The notes under the pieces were generated by a model. The model saw nothing but the letters and a program-made list of their open reading frames with translations. It searched no databases and was not told the DNA's origin. A DNA stretch of 64,000 nt from Chlamydia trachomatis (GTDB lineage: Bacteria > Chlamydiota > Chlamydiia > Chlamydiales > Rhabdochlamydiaceae), in contig CAMCLJ010000001.1 of NCBI GenBank assembly GCA_945875745.1, positions 1 to 64,000 on the forward strand. The letters are read 5' to 3'. Below, piece after piece: positions 8,883-18,348 of this stretch. Position 1 is the stretch's first letter, and every line of letters starts with the position of its first letter. Made by a program: the position numbers and the translations under genes.

Positions 8883-10208
8883 TTAATTTGGGTTAAATTC
8901 TTTAAAAGACCCATTTTCAGTTAAGGCAAGATACTTAAGATACAACCGCTGTGAATTAGTTACTAACACCTCTTGAGTCAAACTATTTTCATGGCCAAGA
9001 ACCACTTTTTTAGGGCAAATCAAATGTCTATATAAAGCATTAACAGTTGGATTCGAATAGTCATAAGCCCCTGCCCACTGGCGAGCATCTGAAGCATGAG
9101 CTAAGTATTTTTCATAATGCAAATAGACATCATAAATAGCTTCTGCTGCATCATCAATATTGCAATTTAAAAAATTACCACCACGTGTCCGATTGCCAAA
9201 ATAAAAAGCGGGCTCTTCTAAAGTTGATAGCACAGACCTGACTAACCCACTTTTGCAAATTGTTGATTGCCCAGTATTGTCTGTTGCAATGACAGGAATA
9301 CCAAGAGCCATCGCTTCTCTGGGCTGGATCGAAAACCCCTCACCCTTGGATAAACTGACATAGCAATCGACCCCTTTAAAAACCTCCAAATAACTCTCTT
9401 TACTTAACGACTCCAAAGTAAATTCAATATTCTTACAGTTTTGTCTGACAAGTTCTTCTCGAATCGAGGCGATTGTTTCTTTACTTCCTCTACGGCAGTT
9501 AATTTTTAAGATGACTGATGGGTTATTCCCCAAAGCTTTAGCAAAGGCGCGAATCAATAGAACATGATTTTTACGGGAGTCTGCAGCGCTAAGGTTTGCA
9601 AAAACCATAGGATTATTTCTTTTAACTTTTAGAGGCGACTTAAGAAAGTTTTGCAAATCTAGACCTAGAGGAATCTGAAAAACGGGAATTCGCACACCAG
9701 ATTCTTGATAGGCTTGCACTAAAAATGGATCAGGAACCACAACCGCATCGTAATATGTATTCAGTACCTCCACCCACTCAATTGGAATTTTTGTTGACTC
9801 AAGCATAGAGTAAGCGATACGGATCTGATCTTCTTGATTGATCTGTTTAAACAGCTTTAAATTTTTATAGCTAGGCTTCCAGACCTGTCCTTGTACAATA
9901 ACAACCTTGCCAAGAGGACCACAGTCTTCGTATCGAGTTTGTTTTTTTTTCTGATACTTAATAATCGAAAGGACCGATTCAGGAACGTCTTCAGGACAAA
10001 CCAGGCGGCTGATGATTTCTGTTTTAAAATTATTTTGTATGTTTAGCGCGAGCTCAACTGCCTGCCTACCAAGGCCATCGGCTAATAGCACTGGTCCTAT
10101 AATACTTACATCAGCCCTAGTTGTGCGAGGGGGTTCTCTAAAAGAGATATACCCTACAGCCGTTATTAGAACCATCAAGCTGATGATCAAAACACTTTTT
10201 TTTTGCAT
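8883..10208 (-). CDS. Membrane-anchored glycosyltransferase (GT4-like)
   Basis: 441 residues. An N-terminal hydrophobic segment (about residues 5-20) acts as signal anchor or signal peptide. The GT-B fold follows, with the C-terminal nucleotide-sugar motif SLSKGEGFSIQPREAMALGI at about 285-305, which holds the E-x7-E pattern of family 4 retaining transferases. It probably transfers a sugar from a nucleotide donor to an envelope glycan or protein; donor and acceptor are unknown. The next gene upstream on the same strand is a clear paralogue with the same architecture, so the pair arose by duplication. An exported GT-B enzyme is odd because nucleotide sugars are cytosolic; with an anchor facing the cytosol this problem would not arise. 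Confidence 0.8.
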   Translation of the reverse strand: MQKKSVLIISLMVLITAVGYISFREPPRTTRADVSIIGPVLLADGLGRQAVELALNIQNNFKTEIISRLVCPEDVPESVLSIIKYQKKKQTRYEDCGPLGKVVIVQGQVWKPSYKNLKLFKQINQEDQIRIAYSMLESTKIPIEWVEVLNTYYDAVVVPDPFLVQAYQESGVRIPVFQIPLGLDLQNFLKSPLKVKRNNPMVFANLSAADSRKNHVLLIRAFAKALGNNPSVILKINCRRGSKETIASIREELVRQNCKNIEFTLESLSKESYLEVFKGVDCYVSLSKGEGFSIQPREAMALGIPVIATDNTGQSTICKSGLVRSVLSTLEEPAFYFGNRTRGGNFLNCNIDDAAEAIYDVYLHYEKYLAHASDARQWAGAYDYSNPTVNALYRHLICPKKVVLGHENSLTQEVLVTNSQRLYLKYLALTENGSFKEFNPN

Positions 10209-10316
10209 TTATCTACCTGCATACCAAACTGTTCTATTTTTTAATCTGTTATTATATGCGTTTATTTTTCTTAAAATTAAATCTATCCCATACATCACTG
10301 AATGCAGCTCTTCTCA

Positions 10317-11684
10317 TTAAGCCCCCTTTTTCTTCTTATCGGATCGAATAAAAGGCTGATCTAACCTAATCACTTTAACATACTTGTTATAAAGTTGCTC
10401 AGAATCTGTAATCATAGTCCCATCTGGTAAAAATTCATTTGTCTTACCTAAAATAACTTGTTTAGGAGATACAATCGATTCATATATAGGGGTGAGCTCA
10501 GAATAATCATAGCCGGATGCCCACTTTCGCATCAAAGGCCCTTTACTTAAGTACTGCTGGTAATTGTTATAGACATCTTCTATTGCCAAAGCAGCTTCAT
10601 CTACATCGCAATTAAATTGATGGCCGCAGGGATGCGGGTCATGAAATGGATAAGCAGGCTCAGCGATTGCAGAAGGAACCACTTTAACCAGCCCAGTTTT
10701 ACAAATTGTCGATTGCGCCGTATTATCTGATACAATCACAGGAATACCGAGGGCCATCGCTTCACGAGGCTGGATAGAAAACCCTTCCCCCTTAGTAAGA
10801 CTTAACAAACAGTCTACCGATTTCAAAAACTTTACGTATGCATCTTTCTTGAGTTGAAACTCAGTATAGGAGATATTGGAACAACCCTGTTTTTGAATCT
10901 CAGATAAAATCGCCTCTCTTACGTCAGGATCTGCAAACCGACAATTAATATAGAGCCGAGCCCCTGGATTATTACCCAGTGCTTTAGCGAAGGCCTTAAT
11001 GGTTGTAACGAGATTTTTTCTTTCTAATCCAGAGCTTAGTGCTGCAAAAATAAAAGGTCCCTCTTTTTTTTCTTCTTTTAAAGGTGCCTTTAATAGTTCC
11101 TTTAAGTCAAGGCCGAGTGGGATATAGAAAACAGGAAGAGTCACTCCCGAATTTTTATAGACATCGACTAAAAATGGGTCGGGAACGATGACAGCATCAA
11201 AGTACAAATTCATCATTAATACCCACTGAGGGATAATCTGAGTCGCTTCCCACATGCTATAGGCTACTCTGATTTGATCCTTACCCTCAGTAGTTTTAAA
11301 AAACCGATCAATTTTCAATCCAGGATGCCAAATAATATCCTCTATAATGACAACGCGGGCCTTTTTCTGATATTTTTTATTTAGAAGGGGAAGAATGGAT
11401 TGCGGCACATCTGTTTTTTCAAAAAATGTGGTTTTAATTTCAACTGTATATTTATCTTTCAGGGCTTGCGCAAGCTCGACTGTTTGACGAGGTATTCCGT
11501 CGGCCATATGTACAGGCCCCCAAATTTTGACATCAGGTTGAATCCATTTTAACCGAAAAAATTCGGAGAAAAAAAAGAGAGAAAATACAGCTCCGGATAA
11601 AATGACAGAAATAAACACTTGTTGTTTTCGTTTCATACCTCTCCCCAATATATGTTCGATAAGAATTTGCCGGCTATTTTTCAT
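10317..11684 (-). CDS. Membrane-anchored glycosyltransferase, paralogue of the preceding gene
   Basis: 455 residues, aligning over its length with the neighbour downstream (shared ADGIPRQTVELAQ/ADGLGRQAVELA, IRVAYSMWEAT, VVPDPFLV, SLTKGEGFSIQPREAMALGI, SDNTAQSTICKTGLV). A hydrophobic anchor lies at about residues 24-41 after a basic stretch (GRGMKRKQQ), so an alternative start at the ATG encoding MKRKQQVF (residue 17) is possible. The E-x7-E motif at about 298-306 is intact. Likely cotranscribed with the gene 108 bases downstream. Function as for its twin: sugar transfer in envelope assembly, substrate unknown. Confidence 0.8.
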   Translation of the reverse strand: MKNSRQILIEHILGRGMKRKQQVFISVILSGAVFSLFFFSEFFRLKWIQPDVKIWGPVHMADGIPRQTVELAQALKDKYTVEIKTTFFEKTDVPQSILPLLNKKYQKKARVVIIEDIIWHPGLKIDRFFKTTEGKDQIRVAYSMWEATQIIPQWVLMMNLYFDAVIVPDPFLVDVYKNSGVTLPVFYIPLGLDLKELLKAPLKEEKKEGPFIFAALSSGLERKNLVTTIKAFAKALGNNPGARLYINCRFADPDVREAILSEIQKQGCSNISYTEFQLKKDAYVKFLKSVDCLLSLTKGEGFSIQPREAMALGIPVIVSDNTAQSTICKTGLVKVVPSAIAEPAYPFHDPHPCGHQFNCDVDEAALAIEDVYNNYQQYLSKGPLMRKWASGYDYSELTPIYESIVSPKQVILGKTNEFLPDGTMITDSEQLYNKYVKVIRLDQPFIRSDKKKKGA

Positions 11685-12173
11685 CTTTTGCCCCTATAGA
11701 TTTTAGGTGACAGATACTGATGCTAAATGAAATCACATAAAGCTGGCAAACATGCATTCTATTGCGCAAATGAAGATACCTTGAAATACACAAAATGTCC
11801 ATTGATTTAGGGCAACTACAAGCTATCGGGAACATCCGGAAAGTGTATATACAAATTTACCCAATTGATTTTACACTCATAATGCTTTTCCCTTTGTTTG
11901 GATACGTCGATGATTGGTTTCGATTTTTTTGCGTTCACTTTCTTTTGTCTAGAAAATAGTCAGAAAACCAAAGGGATTTATTTTACCATACATATTAAAA
12001 AGTCGAATCAGAAATCAATTGAAGCTTATTAGGGCTCTCTTGAACATTTTTTGAGATTGCTTCCTTACAATCCACGTTACGTGTAGGTTTGGTTATTTTT
12101 CTTTGCACTTATTTTCGTATACATATATTTTTTATGTAAAACATTAGAGCTAAATAAAAGGAAAGACCGTTAT
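11685..12173. other. Divergent intergenic region between glycosyltransferase genes
   Basis: No gene seen. It lies between a leftward and a rightward glycosyltransferase gene and must hold promoters for both. A candidate for the rightward gene is TTGCAC at 12103-12108 with TATATT or an overlapping AT-rich -10 at about 12124-12131 (spacing 15-17). Confidence 0.4.
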
Positions 12174-13013
12174 ATGAAACTACTCGTTCTGCTATTGACA
12201 TTAGGAACAAGTCTAATTTTTGCCGGCGCTCGATCGGATCATCTAAGGGTCCCGGCAACCTCTAAAATTCCGAAAAAAATATGGCAAACCTATAAAACAA
12301 AACAATTACCATATCCAGCAAGAGAAGCCCAATCAACTTGGTTAAAAAAAAATCCGAATTATGAATATATTTTTTTTGATGATGAGGATATAGAAAAATA
12401 CATCAGAAACCAATGGGATGACCGTACCCTAACATTTTTTAAAGCTCTTCCTGTGGGGGCGATGAAAGCGGATCTATGGCGATATCTGATCGTGACAACT
12501 GAAGGGGGCATCTATTCAGATATCGATTCAGTTTGCTGCCGACAAATCACCAGTTGGCCCACCAAAGTACCAAAATATGCAAATGATGTTTTAATCCTCG
12601 GAATGGAGAAGTGGGGTTGCTTCTGTCAATGGACTATTGCCTCAACCAAGCAGCATCCTGCGATGCAGTATGTTTGTGAATATGTAATCAATTATTACTT
12701 CAATCATGGTATCGATCTGAATCGTGAACGCTTTGTGATTTTTACCACCGGACCAGGTATTTGGTCAGACGCCCTGAGCAGTTATATGGGGGTTTCTAAT
12801 CTAAGCGCGCCACAAATCTATGATCGATATCGACGGAATCGTGCATTTAAAAACCACATCAATAAGCTAGGCATCTGGATAGAGCCCGTATCTTACTATG
12901 ACGGAAATTGCTCTCAAAATTTATCTGGTAGCTCAACCTTCGGTGACGGCTACATTAGCTGGGTTACCGAACAAAATCGATTAAAGGAAGAAGCCAATAA
13001 ACAGATCAAATAG
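12174..13013 (+). CDS. Exported DXD glycosyltransferase (Gly_transf_sug/OCH1-like)
   Basis: 279 residues. A clean signal peptide (MKLLVLLLTLGTSLIFAGA) is followed by KIPKKIWQTYKT, the opening signature of the sugar-binding-region DXD family. The metal-binding motif GGIYSDIDS has Asp116 and Asp118, preceded by the usual ADLWRYLIV block. These GT-A enzymes are best known as mannosyl- and other hexosyltransferases and as glycosylating toxins; the donor here cannot be read. The start has an AAAAGGAAAG ribosome site. Being exported while needing a nucleotide sugar is unusual, so it may be delivered into the host or act through a different donor. This is inference. Confidence 0.82.
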   Translation: MKLLVLLLTLGTSLIFAGARSDHLRVPATSKIPKKIWQTYKTKQLPYPAREAQSTWLKKNPNYEYIFFDDEDIEKYIRNQWDDRTLTFFKALPVGAMKADLWRYLIVTTEGGIYSDIDSVCCRQITSWPTKVPKYANDVLILGMEKWGCFCQWTIASTKQHPAMQYVCEYVINYYFNHGIDLNRERFVIFTTGPGIWSDALSSYMGVSNLSAPQIYDRYRRNRAFKNHINKLGIWIEPVSYYDGNCSQNLSGSSTFGDGYISWVTEQNRLKEEANKQIK

Positions 13014-13788
13014 ACATCATCCCGTGAGGCAGGGATTGGGGATTGCTCGCTTCTAGATTAGCATATTTGTGCTTCTATTGAGATTGCCTATACAATATCT
13101 GATTTACCGGATTGTCCAAGATTTACACAAATTAGCGCCTTGTTCATAAGCCCTTCCCTTTTCAAATTCGCAAAAAGTTGCAATACACTTTTCCCTCATT
13201 TTTTTATCACACCAACCATTACAGGATTTAGGCCCTTATCTATCGAATTGAATCTATAAAACCATTCTTGAGGTGTCTTTCCTTCGAGTACTTAAGCTAA
13301 CTCGCACGCACTCCAATTTTCCACACTTAGGGGGGGGTAATAATAAGTTGTTTAAATAGACCATTCTAATTTTTCAATTTAGAATTCTCATTTAAAAAGA
13401 GTAATTCCAATAACTTTTCGAAAAACATATGCAATCTAAGGAGCCCGATAATCTAACAACAATTGCTTTAGGACGAATATCAAAAGACGAAGTAGTCAGA
13501 AGAAAGGCAAACAAAACATTACCCCTAAATTTCTCCATACGATATAAAAATAAAAAGGGGTGAAAACCATTTGAGAAGACCCGGCGCAATTGAAAAAAAG
13601 ATTACTTTCGACTAATTTGCGTTCAGTGATTACAATGTCGCTGAGGTGGAATGTCTTCATCAAAAATACTTGGTAAGCCGTACCCCAAGAGATACAAAAA
13701 CCCTTCAAACATCGAAGTACCTATGATCAGCCCAGCTTTCTTTCGTTGTTCCTTCTTCAATATAAACCCTATTGCCCAGTCATCTAAA
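13014..13788. other. Intergenic region before the type III secretion genes
   Basis: No supported gene. It contains a G8 run at 13330-13337. The minus strand around 13140-13320 shows LEGKTPQEWFYRF-like open sequence that might be a decayed transposase end, but this could not be assigned. The promoter of the sctJ operon should be in the right part. Confidence 0.4.
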
Positions 13789-14706
13789 ATGATAGCCCGT
13801 TTTTTATTCCTCTGTGCCAGCCTGTTTTTTTTAACTGGATGCGAAAGCAACATGCTTATTGTTACAGATATTGAAGAAAGAGAAGCCAATGAAATCATTG
13901 TTTTTTTAGCCAGCAAAGGAATTAGCGCCTATAAAACGTCAGTAGCCTTGTCAGGACCTGGTGCCTCTACGGGAGCCAGTCTTAAATATTCCATTTCAGT
14001 CGAACAGGCTAAATCAACCGAAGCTATGGCTATATTAAATCAAAATGGCCTGCCAAGAATTAAAGGGACGAACCTACTAGATCTGTTTGCTAAACAAGGA
14101 CTGATGACATCAGATAAAGAGGAAACTATCAGGTATCAAGCGGGTCTGGCTGAACAAATAGCTAATACCATTCGAAAAATTGATGGAGTAATCGATGCTG
14201 ATGTCCAGCTATCCTTTCCACCCGAAAATACCGGTGTTATTGCTATCCAACAGGAAAAACAAAAAATTACAGCTGCTGTTTATGTTAAACACCAAGGTGT
14301 TCTTGACGACCCCAATAGCCACCTAGTTATAAAAATTAAACGTCTAGTATCAGGAAGCGTAAATGGACTTGATGTTAATGATGTTACCGTAATATCAGAT
14401 CGATCACGATTTACCGATATAACGATAAATGCTGTAATGGAAGAAATCACCCCAAAAGCTAAGGAGTATGTTAGCATTTGGTCGATTGTAATGAGTAAAA
14501 ACTCTGCGGCTCGATTTAGATTTCTCTTCTTCTTTCTTTCATTTTTAGTTATTTTATTAGCGGTAATTTCCGGCTGGATGATCTGGAAATTTTACCCAAC
14601 ACTAAAACGGAAAGGGGGTATTAAAGAACTACTCCACCCGATACCAATTGAACCTGAATCTCAGAGCCCTGAAGAACCCTCTATAAGAGATCAGGACAAA
14701 AAATAG
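13789..14706 (+). CDS. sctJ: Type III secretion inner-membrane ring lipoprotein SctJ
   Basis: 305 residues from the chosen ATG. It forms the periplasmic side of the inner-membrane ring of the injectisome base. The start encodes MIARFLFLCASLFFLTGC, a lipoprotein signal with lipobox LTGC; the frame is open for 46 more codons upstream, but that sequence would bury the signal. The YscJ/FliF ring-building domain follows (LIVTDIEEREANEIIVFL, then GLPRIKGTNLLDLF and QAGLAEQIANTIRKIDGV). A C-terminal transmembrane helix lies at about 244-268. It is the first gene of a same-strand run sctJ to sctT that keeps the chlamydial order (CT559-CT564 in C. trachomatis). No strong Shine-Dalgarno precedes the chosen start. 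Confidence 0.95.
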   Translation: MIARFLFLCASLFFLTGCESNMLIVTDIEEREANEIIVFLASKGISAYKTSVALSGPGASTGASLKYSISVEQAKSTEAMAILNQNGLPRIKGTNLLDLFAKQGLMTSDKEETIRYQAGLAEQIANTIRKIDGVIDADVQLSFPPENTGVIAIQQEKQKITAAVYVKHQGVLDDPNSHLVIKIKRLVSGSVNGLDVNDVTVISDRSRFTDITINAVMEEITPKAKEYVSIWSIVMSKNSAARFRFLFFFLSFLVILLAVISGWMIWKFYPTLKRKGGIKELLHPIPIEPESQSPEEPSIRDQDKK

Positions 14707-14708
14707 AT

Positions 14709-15587
14709 ATGAACACTACCTCCTGGATTGTGTGTAACGCCTTCTTGTCAAGGGCAGGCTTGGTAATTAAAAATAAACTAATCAGCTACCTGCCGAAAGA
14801 AGAGCAGGAGCTGGTCGGGAACCTACGACCGTCAGATCAAGACCCTATATCAAGAATCTATGACAGGCAGTTACTACTCAAGCTGTTTCATCCCACTTGG
14901 TTTACTTCATTTTTACGAACCCTACCAGAAATAGATGTGGGTCTTTTTTTATCTAGCCTTCCCCAATCGGTTTGCAAACCCATTCAAAATGCATTACTAT
15001 ATTCTAAAGATCTGACCCCTCTACGCGATTGTGGCAAAAATTATCTACAAGATGCCCTGATCGATACACTATTTCAAGGATCTGAACATATCATCCCCCT
15101 AGATCTCTTGCCTCATTCCCCCTTGAATAATTTACTGGAATTATCTCAAGGAAAAATCCAACAGCTTATTGAATACTTAGGAATTCACGATCTAGCTGTT
15201 GAAATGAAACAAATTATCGATACAGTAAAAATAAAAAAAATTCACGCCTCCCTATCTGAAGACAAAATGCTATACCTCAAAAGCCTATCACAAAAAACAG
15301 AACCTGTGCTCTTTAAAAGAATGGAGCTTGCTAAATGGGATGGGACAGCAGATGCTCTTTTCACAGTCGTATACCATAGAGGCCTTAACAGATTAGCCAA
15401 AGCTCTTAGCGTCGAAGATCCATCGCTTATCTGGTACATTAGCCGCACCATCCCTTGGCAAGAATACAACATATTTAATACCCTCTGCAAACCACTAAAC
15501 CATCCTAAAGCAGCGGCCCTACTTTCTAATCAAATATTAGAAATCCTGCCGCTTATACAAAAAACCTCATCCAAAGATTTTTTATGA
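14709..15587 (+). CDS. Type III secretion accessory protein, CT560-like (SctK position)
   Basis: 292 residues, cytosolic, no signal peptide. It lies two bases after sctJ and overlaps sctL by four, so translation is probably coupled. Position and size match chlamydial CT560 and the sctK slot of other systems, where the product is part of the sorting platform linking the SctQ pods to the base. The sequence is mainly helical with no motif recognised by eye (FSWK-free; segments LRTLPEIDVGLFLSSLP and YISRTIPWQEYNIF). The SctK role is inferred from gene order only. Confidence 0.75.
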   Translation: MNTTSWIVCNAFLSRAGLVIKNKLISYLPKEEQELVGNLRPSDQDPISRIYDRQLLLKLFHPTWFTSFLRTLPEIDVGLFLSSLPQSVCKPIQNALLYSKDLTPLRDCGKNYLQDALIDTLFQGSEHIIPLDLLPHSPLNNLLELSQGKIQQLIEYLGIHDLAVEMKQIIDTVKIKKIHASLSEDKMLYLKSLSQKTEPVLFKRMELAKWDGTADALFTVVYHRGLNRLAKALSVEDPSLIWYISRTIPWQEYNIFNTLCKPLNHPKAAALLSNQILEILPLIQKTSSKDFL

Positions 15588-16207
15588 AATTTTTCTCATT
15601 ACTCTATCAAGGTGATATCCATTTTGCATCTAATCAAAAAATCATTCCCTCTGAAGAATTCGGTCAATTAGTTAGCGCGCAAGAAATTCTGCAAAAAGCA
15701 CAAGAAGATGCGGCGACTTATCGATTGCAAGTAGAAAAAGAATGTGAAGATCTTCGCAAACAAGCTTATGACCAAGGTTATAACGAAGGACTTACCCGCT
15801 TTAACCAACATCTTATGCAGTTTGAAATTCAACTCCGCAAAATCCATCATGAAACGCAAAAAGCAATTATTCCGATCGCTTTAAAAGCTGCAAAAAAAAT
15901 TGTTGCTACAGAGCTAAAGCAACATCCGGAAACGATTGTCGATATCGTGATTCAATCTCTGGCTCCAGTAAAACAAAATCATAAAGTAAAAATCTTTGTT
16001 AACAAAGAAGACAAGCAAATCCTAGAAGAAAATAAACCCCTCCTCAAAGAGCATTTTGAGCACCTGCAAAGTCTGACTATTCAAGAAAGAAATGATATCA
16101 GTCCTGGTGGATGTATCATAGAAACAGAGTCGGGGATCATTAACGCCACGATCGAAAATCAATGGAGAGCTCTCGAATCTGCTTTTGAAAAATACATCAA
16201 AATTTAA
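15584..16207 (+). CDS. sctL: Type III secretion ATPase stator SctL
   Basis: 207 residues. It regulates the export ATPase SctN and joins it to the sorting platform, like FliH and the peripheral stalk of V/F-ATPases. The N-terminal MKFFSLLYQGDIHFAS block, a Gln/Glu/Lys-rich coiled coil at about 30-90 and the C-terminal segment (VKIFVNKEDKQIL, then SPGGCIIETESGIINATIE) fit the SctL/FliH family. It overlaps the preceding gene by four bases and is separated from sctR by about 97 bases that may hold a promoter. Confidence 0.92.
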   Translation: MKFFSLLYQGDIHFASNQKIIPSEEFGQLVSAQEILQKAQEDAATYRLQVEKECEDLRKQAYDQGYNEGLTRFNQHLMQFEIQLRKIHHETQKAIIPIALKAAKKIVATELKQHPETIVDIVIQSLAPVKQNHKVKIFVNKEDKQILEENKPLLKEHFEHLQSLTIQERNDISPGGCIIETESGIINATIENQWRALESAFEKYIKI

Positions 16208-16281
16208 TACGGGCCCTTTATTTATTTAAAAAAACCTTTGGGGCAATAGGCTCTCTGCATATACTGAGCAAAAATCATCCG

Positions 16282-16287
16282 TATAAT
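16282..16287 (+). promoter_or_regulatory. Possible -10 box (TATAAT) upstream of sctR
   Basis: A consensus TATAAT lies 18 bases before the sctR start, in the only sizeable gap of the secretion operon. A matching -35 is weak (TGCATA at about 16256), and the leader would be very short, so this is tentative. Confidence 0.25.
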
Positions 16288-16304
16288 AAAGGCAGACTAC
16301 CAAT

Positions 16305-17105
16305 ATGTTGCATGGAAAAAGAATCCTTTACTCCTTCTTGCTTACCTGTATCCTTGCTTGCTTTTGTCATGAAGCATTTGCTGAGGATCCAACTAATGGG
16401 TCGTTAATAACCCAAAATACAAGTTCTAATGACGGTTCAGCCCCAAGCCTTGTCACACAGGTCTCTCTCATTGCAGGGTTATCAGTCCTACCCTTTGCGG
16501 TGATGTTGCTTACCTCATACATGAAAGTAGTTATTGTTTTATCTTTGCTGCGTAACGCAATTGGTGTTCAACAAGCTCCTCCGAACCAAGTATTAAATGG
16601 TATCGCTTTGCTCGTAACGATCTACGTGATGTTTCCAACCGGTCTTGCTATGTATAACGCCTCATCTGAATACATCAACGCCAACCAACCTAAAACCCTT
16701 CTTTCTGCTGACTCAGCGAACTTCATGATAACAGTGATCGATAAAGCAAAAGAGCCTCTAAGAGATTTTTTACAAAGAAACACCTCCGGCAAACATATCA
16801 ATGGCTTTTATCAACTAGCTTATAAATCATTCCCCGAGAATTTTAGAGCTAACCTAAAACCAACAGACTTTATTGTAGTTATTCCCTCGTATATTACCTC
16901 TCAATTAAAAGCTGCTTTTGAGGTCGGTGTTTTGATTTATCTTCCCTTTTTTGTAATCGATCTTGTGACATCCAACATCTTACTTGCCATGGGGATGATG
17001 ATGCTATCTCCTTTAACGATCGCGCTACCTCTTAAATTACTTCTTATTGTAATGGTAGATGGATGGACACTCATTATTCAAGGTCTTGTACTATCCTTTC
17101 GGTAA
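16305..17105 (+). CDS. sctR: Type III secretion export apparatus protein SctR
   Basis: 266 residues. Core subunit (five copies in known systems) of the export gate with SctS and SctT. It begins with a cleavable signal peptide (HGKRILYSFLLTCILACFC...AFA), as in some SctR/FliP proteins. The family blocks are clear: LPFAVMLLTSYMKVVIVLSLLRNA, PPNQVLNGIALLVT, then IPSYITSQLKAAFEVGVLIY and LGMMMLSPLTIALPLKLLLI. Length is slightly above the usual 215-250 because of the signal peptide. sctS follows after 18 bases with an AAAAGAGGA ribosome site. Confidence 0.96.
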   Translation: MLHGKRILYSFLLTCILACFCHEAFAEDPTNGSLITQNTSSNDGSAPSLVTQVSLIAGLSVLPFAVMLLTSYMKVVIVLSLLRNAIGVQQAPPNQVLNGIALLVTIYVMFPTGLAMYNASSEYINANQPKTLLSADSANFMITVIDKAKEPLRDFLQRNTSGKHINGFYQLAYKSFPENFRANLKPTDFIVVIPSYITSQLKAAFEVGVLIYLPFFVIDLVTSNILLAMGMMMLSPLTIALPLKLLLIVMVDGWTLIIQGLVLSFR

Positions 17106-17123
17106 TAATATAAAAGAGGAACC

Positions 17124-17396
17124 ATGTATAGCTCAGAAATTTATCAGTTAAGTTATCAGGCTCTGATTCTGATCCTCCTACTATCAGGACCACCGATTAT
17201 TATCAGTACGATCCTTGGTTTATTTGTAGCCGTCTTCCAAGCAGCTACACAAATTCAAGAACAAACGCTATCTTTTATGGTAAAACTTGTGGCTGTTATG
17301 CTGACCCTTATGATTATGGGGGGATGGCTAAGTGCGCAAATTATGCAGTACACTAGTAATATCTTTATGAACTTTTTTAAATGGGCTAGTTACTAG
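17124..17396 (+). CDS. sctS: Type III secretion export apparatus protein SctS
   Basis: 90 residues with two membrane helices, the normal length for the SctS/FliQ family. Motifs LLLSGPPIIISTILGLFVAVFQAATQIQEQTL and LTLMIMGGWLS-type second helix are in place. It completes the helical export gate between SctR and SctT and is cotranscribed with both. Confidence 0.96.
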   Translation: MYSSEIYQLSYQALILILLLSGPPIIISTILGLFVAVFQAATQIQEQTLSFMVKLVAVMLTLMIMGGWLSAQIMQYTSNIFMNFFKWASY

Positions 17397-17404
17397 GACA
17401 TACG

Positions 17405-18238
17405 ATGCTTGCTGCAGCAGACTACACTTCATTTTATTCGCAGCTGGCTGAGTACGCCCCAAGCTCGATGCTTACCTTATTTTTTCTAGGTATGGCGCGA
17501 ATTATTCCAGTAGTTGTATTTGCACCATTTTTTGGGTCAAAACTCCCTTCGGGAGTAAAACTAGGCTTAAGCATCTGCCTGACAATTATTCTATTGCCTC
17601 ATGTTACGATAAAAAGCCAAACGACACCCGATTTTAACATTGTATATATTATCCTCTTTCTCAAAGAAATCTTGATAGGTTTCATCCTAGGGCTACTTGT
17701 ATCAGTTCCATTTTATGTGGCTCTGGCATCGGGGAGCTTAATTGATTTCCTAAGGGGATCCTCTTCGTTACAAGTAACAGATCCCTCGTCGCAAGAGCAA
17801 ACCTCACCTATAGGAATCCTTTACAATTACGTTTTAATTGTGATCTTCTACAACTTAAATGGACCATTAATGTTGTTTGACGGGATACTAGACTCTTATA
17901 ATGTTATCCCAGCAGACGGGTTTATTAATCCTGTATTCTTTCACATGAAACAACCGATTTGGGAAATAATTACAGGGGTTCTATCAAAAGTAATGGCCTT
18001 ATCGATTCAACTTGCAGCCCCGTCTCTTTTAGCTATTTTAATGACTGAAGTGTTTCTTGGAATCGCTAATCGACTTGCACCTCAAGTACAAATTGTATTT
18101 CTAGGGATGTCTTTAAAATCATTAATCGGCCTTGCCGTTCTCTGTGCTGCTTGGATGTTTATCCTTCAACAGATGGGAAAAGAAACCTTATTATGGATGA
18201 AAGAAATCAATAGAGTCTTCCAGACCACTCGAATCTAA
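17405..18238 (+). CDS. sctT: Type III secretion export apparatus protein SctT
   Basis: 277 residues, multi-pass membrane protein that caps the SctR5-S4-T1 export gate. The ARIIPVVVFAPFFGSKLPSG block near residues 30-50, KEILIGFILG, and AAPSLLAILMTEVFLGIANRLAPQVQI near 205-230 are family signatures. It starts eight bases after sctS and ends the run of secretion genes; the switch protein SctU is not in the window. About 110 bases separate it from the first porin gene. Confidence 0.96.
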   Translation: MLAAADYTSFYSQLAEYAPSSMLTLFFLGMARIIPVVVFAPFFGSKLPSGVKLGLSICLTIILLPHVTIKSQTTPDFNIVYIILFLKEILIGFILGLLVSVPFYVALASGSLIDFLRGSSSLQVTDPSSQEQTSPIGILYNYVLIVIFYNLNGPLMLFDGILDSYNVIPADGFINPVFFHMKQPIWEIITGVLSKVMALSIQLAAPSLLAILMTEVFLGIANRLAPQVQIVFLGMSLKSLIGLAVLCAAWMFILQQMGKETLLWMKEINRVFQTTRI

Positions 18239-18348
18239 TTTTTCTTTAGAATTGCATTGACCAAAATATTTTTGACATCTTACTTTAGGTCCCAACTCTC
18301 TTTTGTGATGTAACTTGTTTTATCCACACAAAAATAACGTAAGGTCCT

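Noticed and set aside
13330-13337. G8 run before sctJ as a phase switch
   Set aside because: Outside any gene and far from the start; no promoter could be placed around it.
13651-13788. Extended N terminus of SctJ
   Set aside because: It would place 46 residues before a clear lipoprotein signal and lacks a ribosome site.
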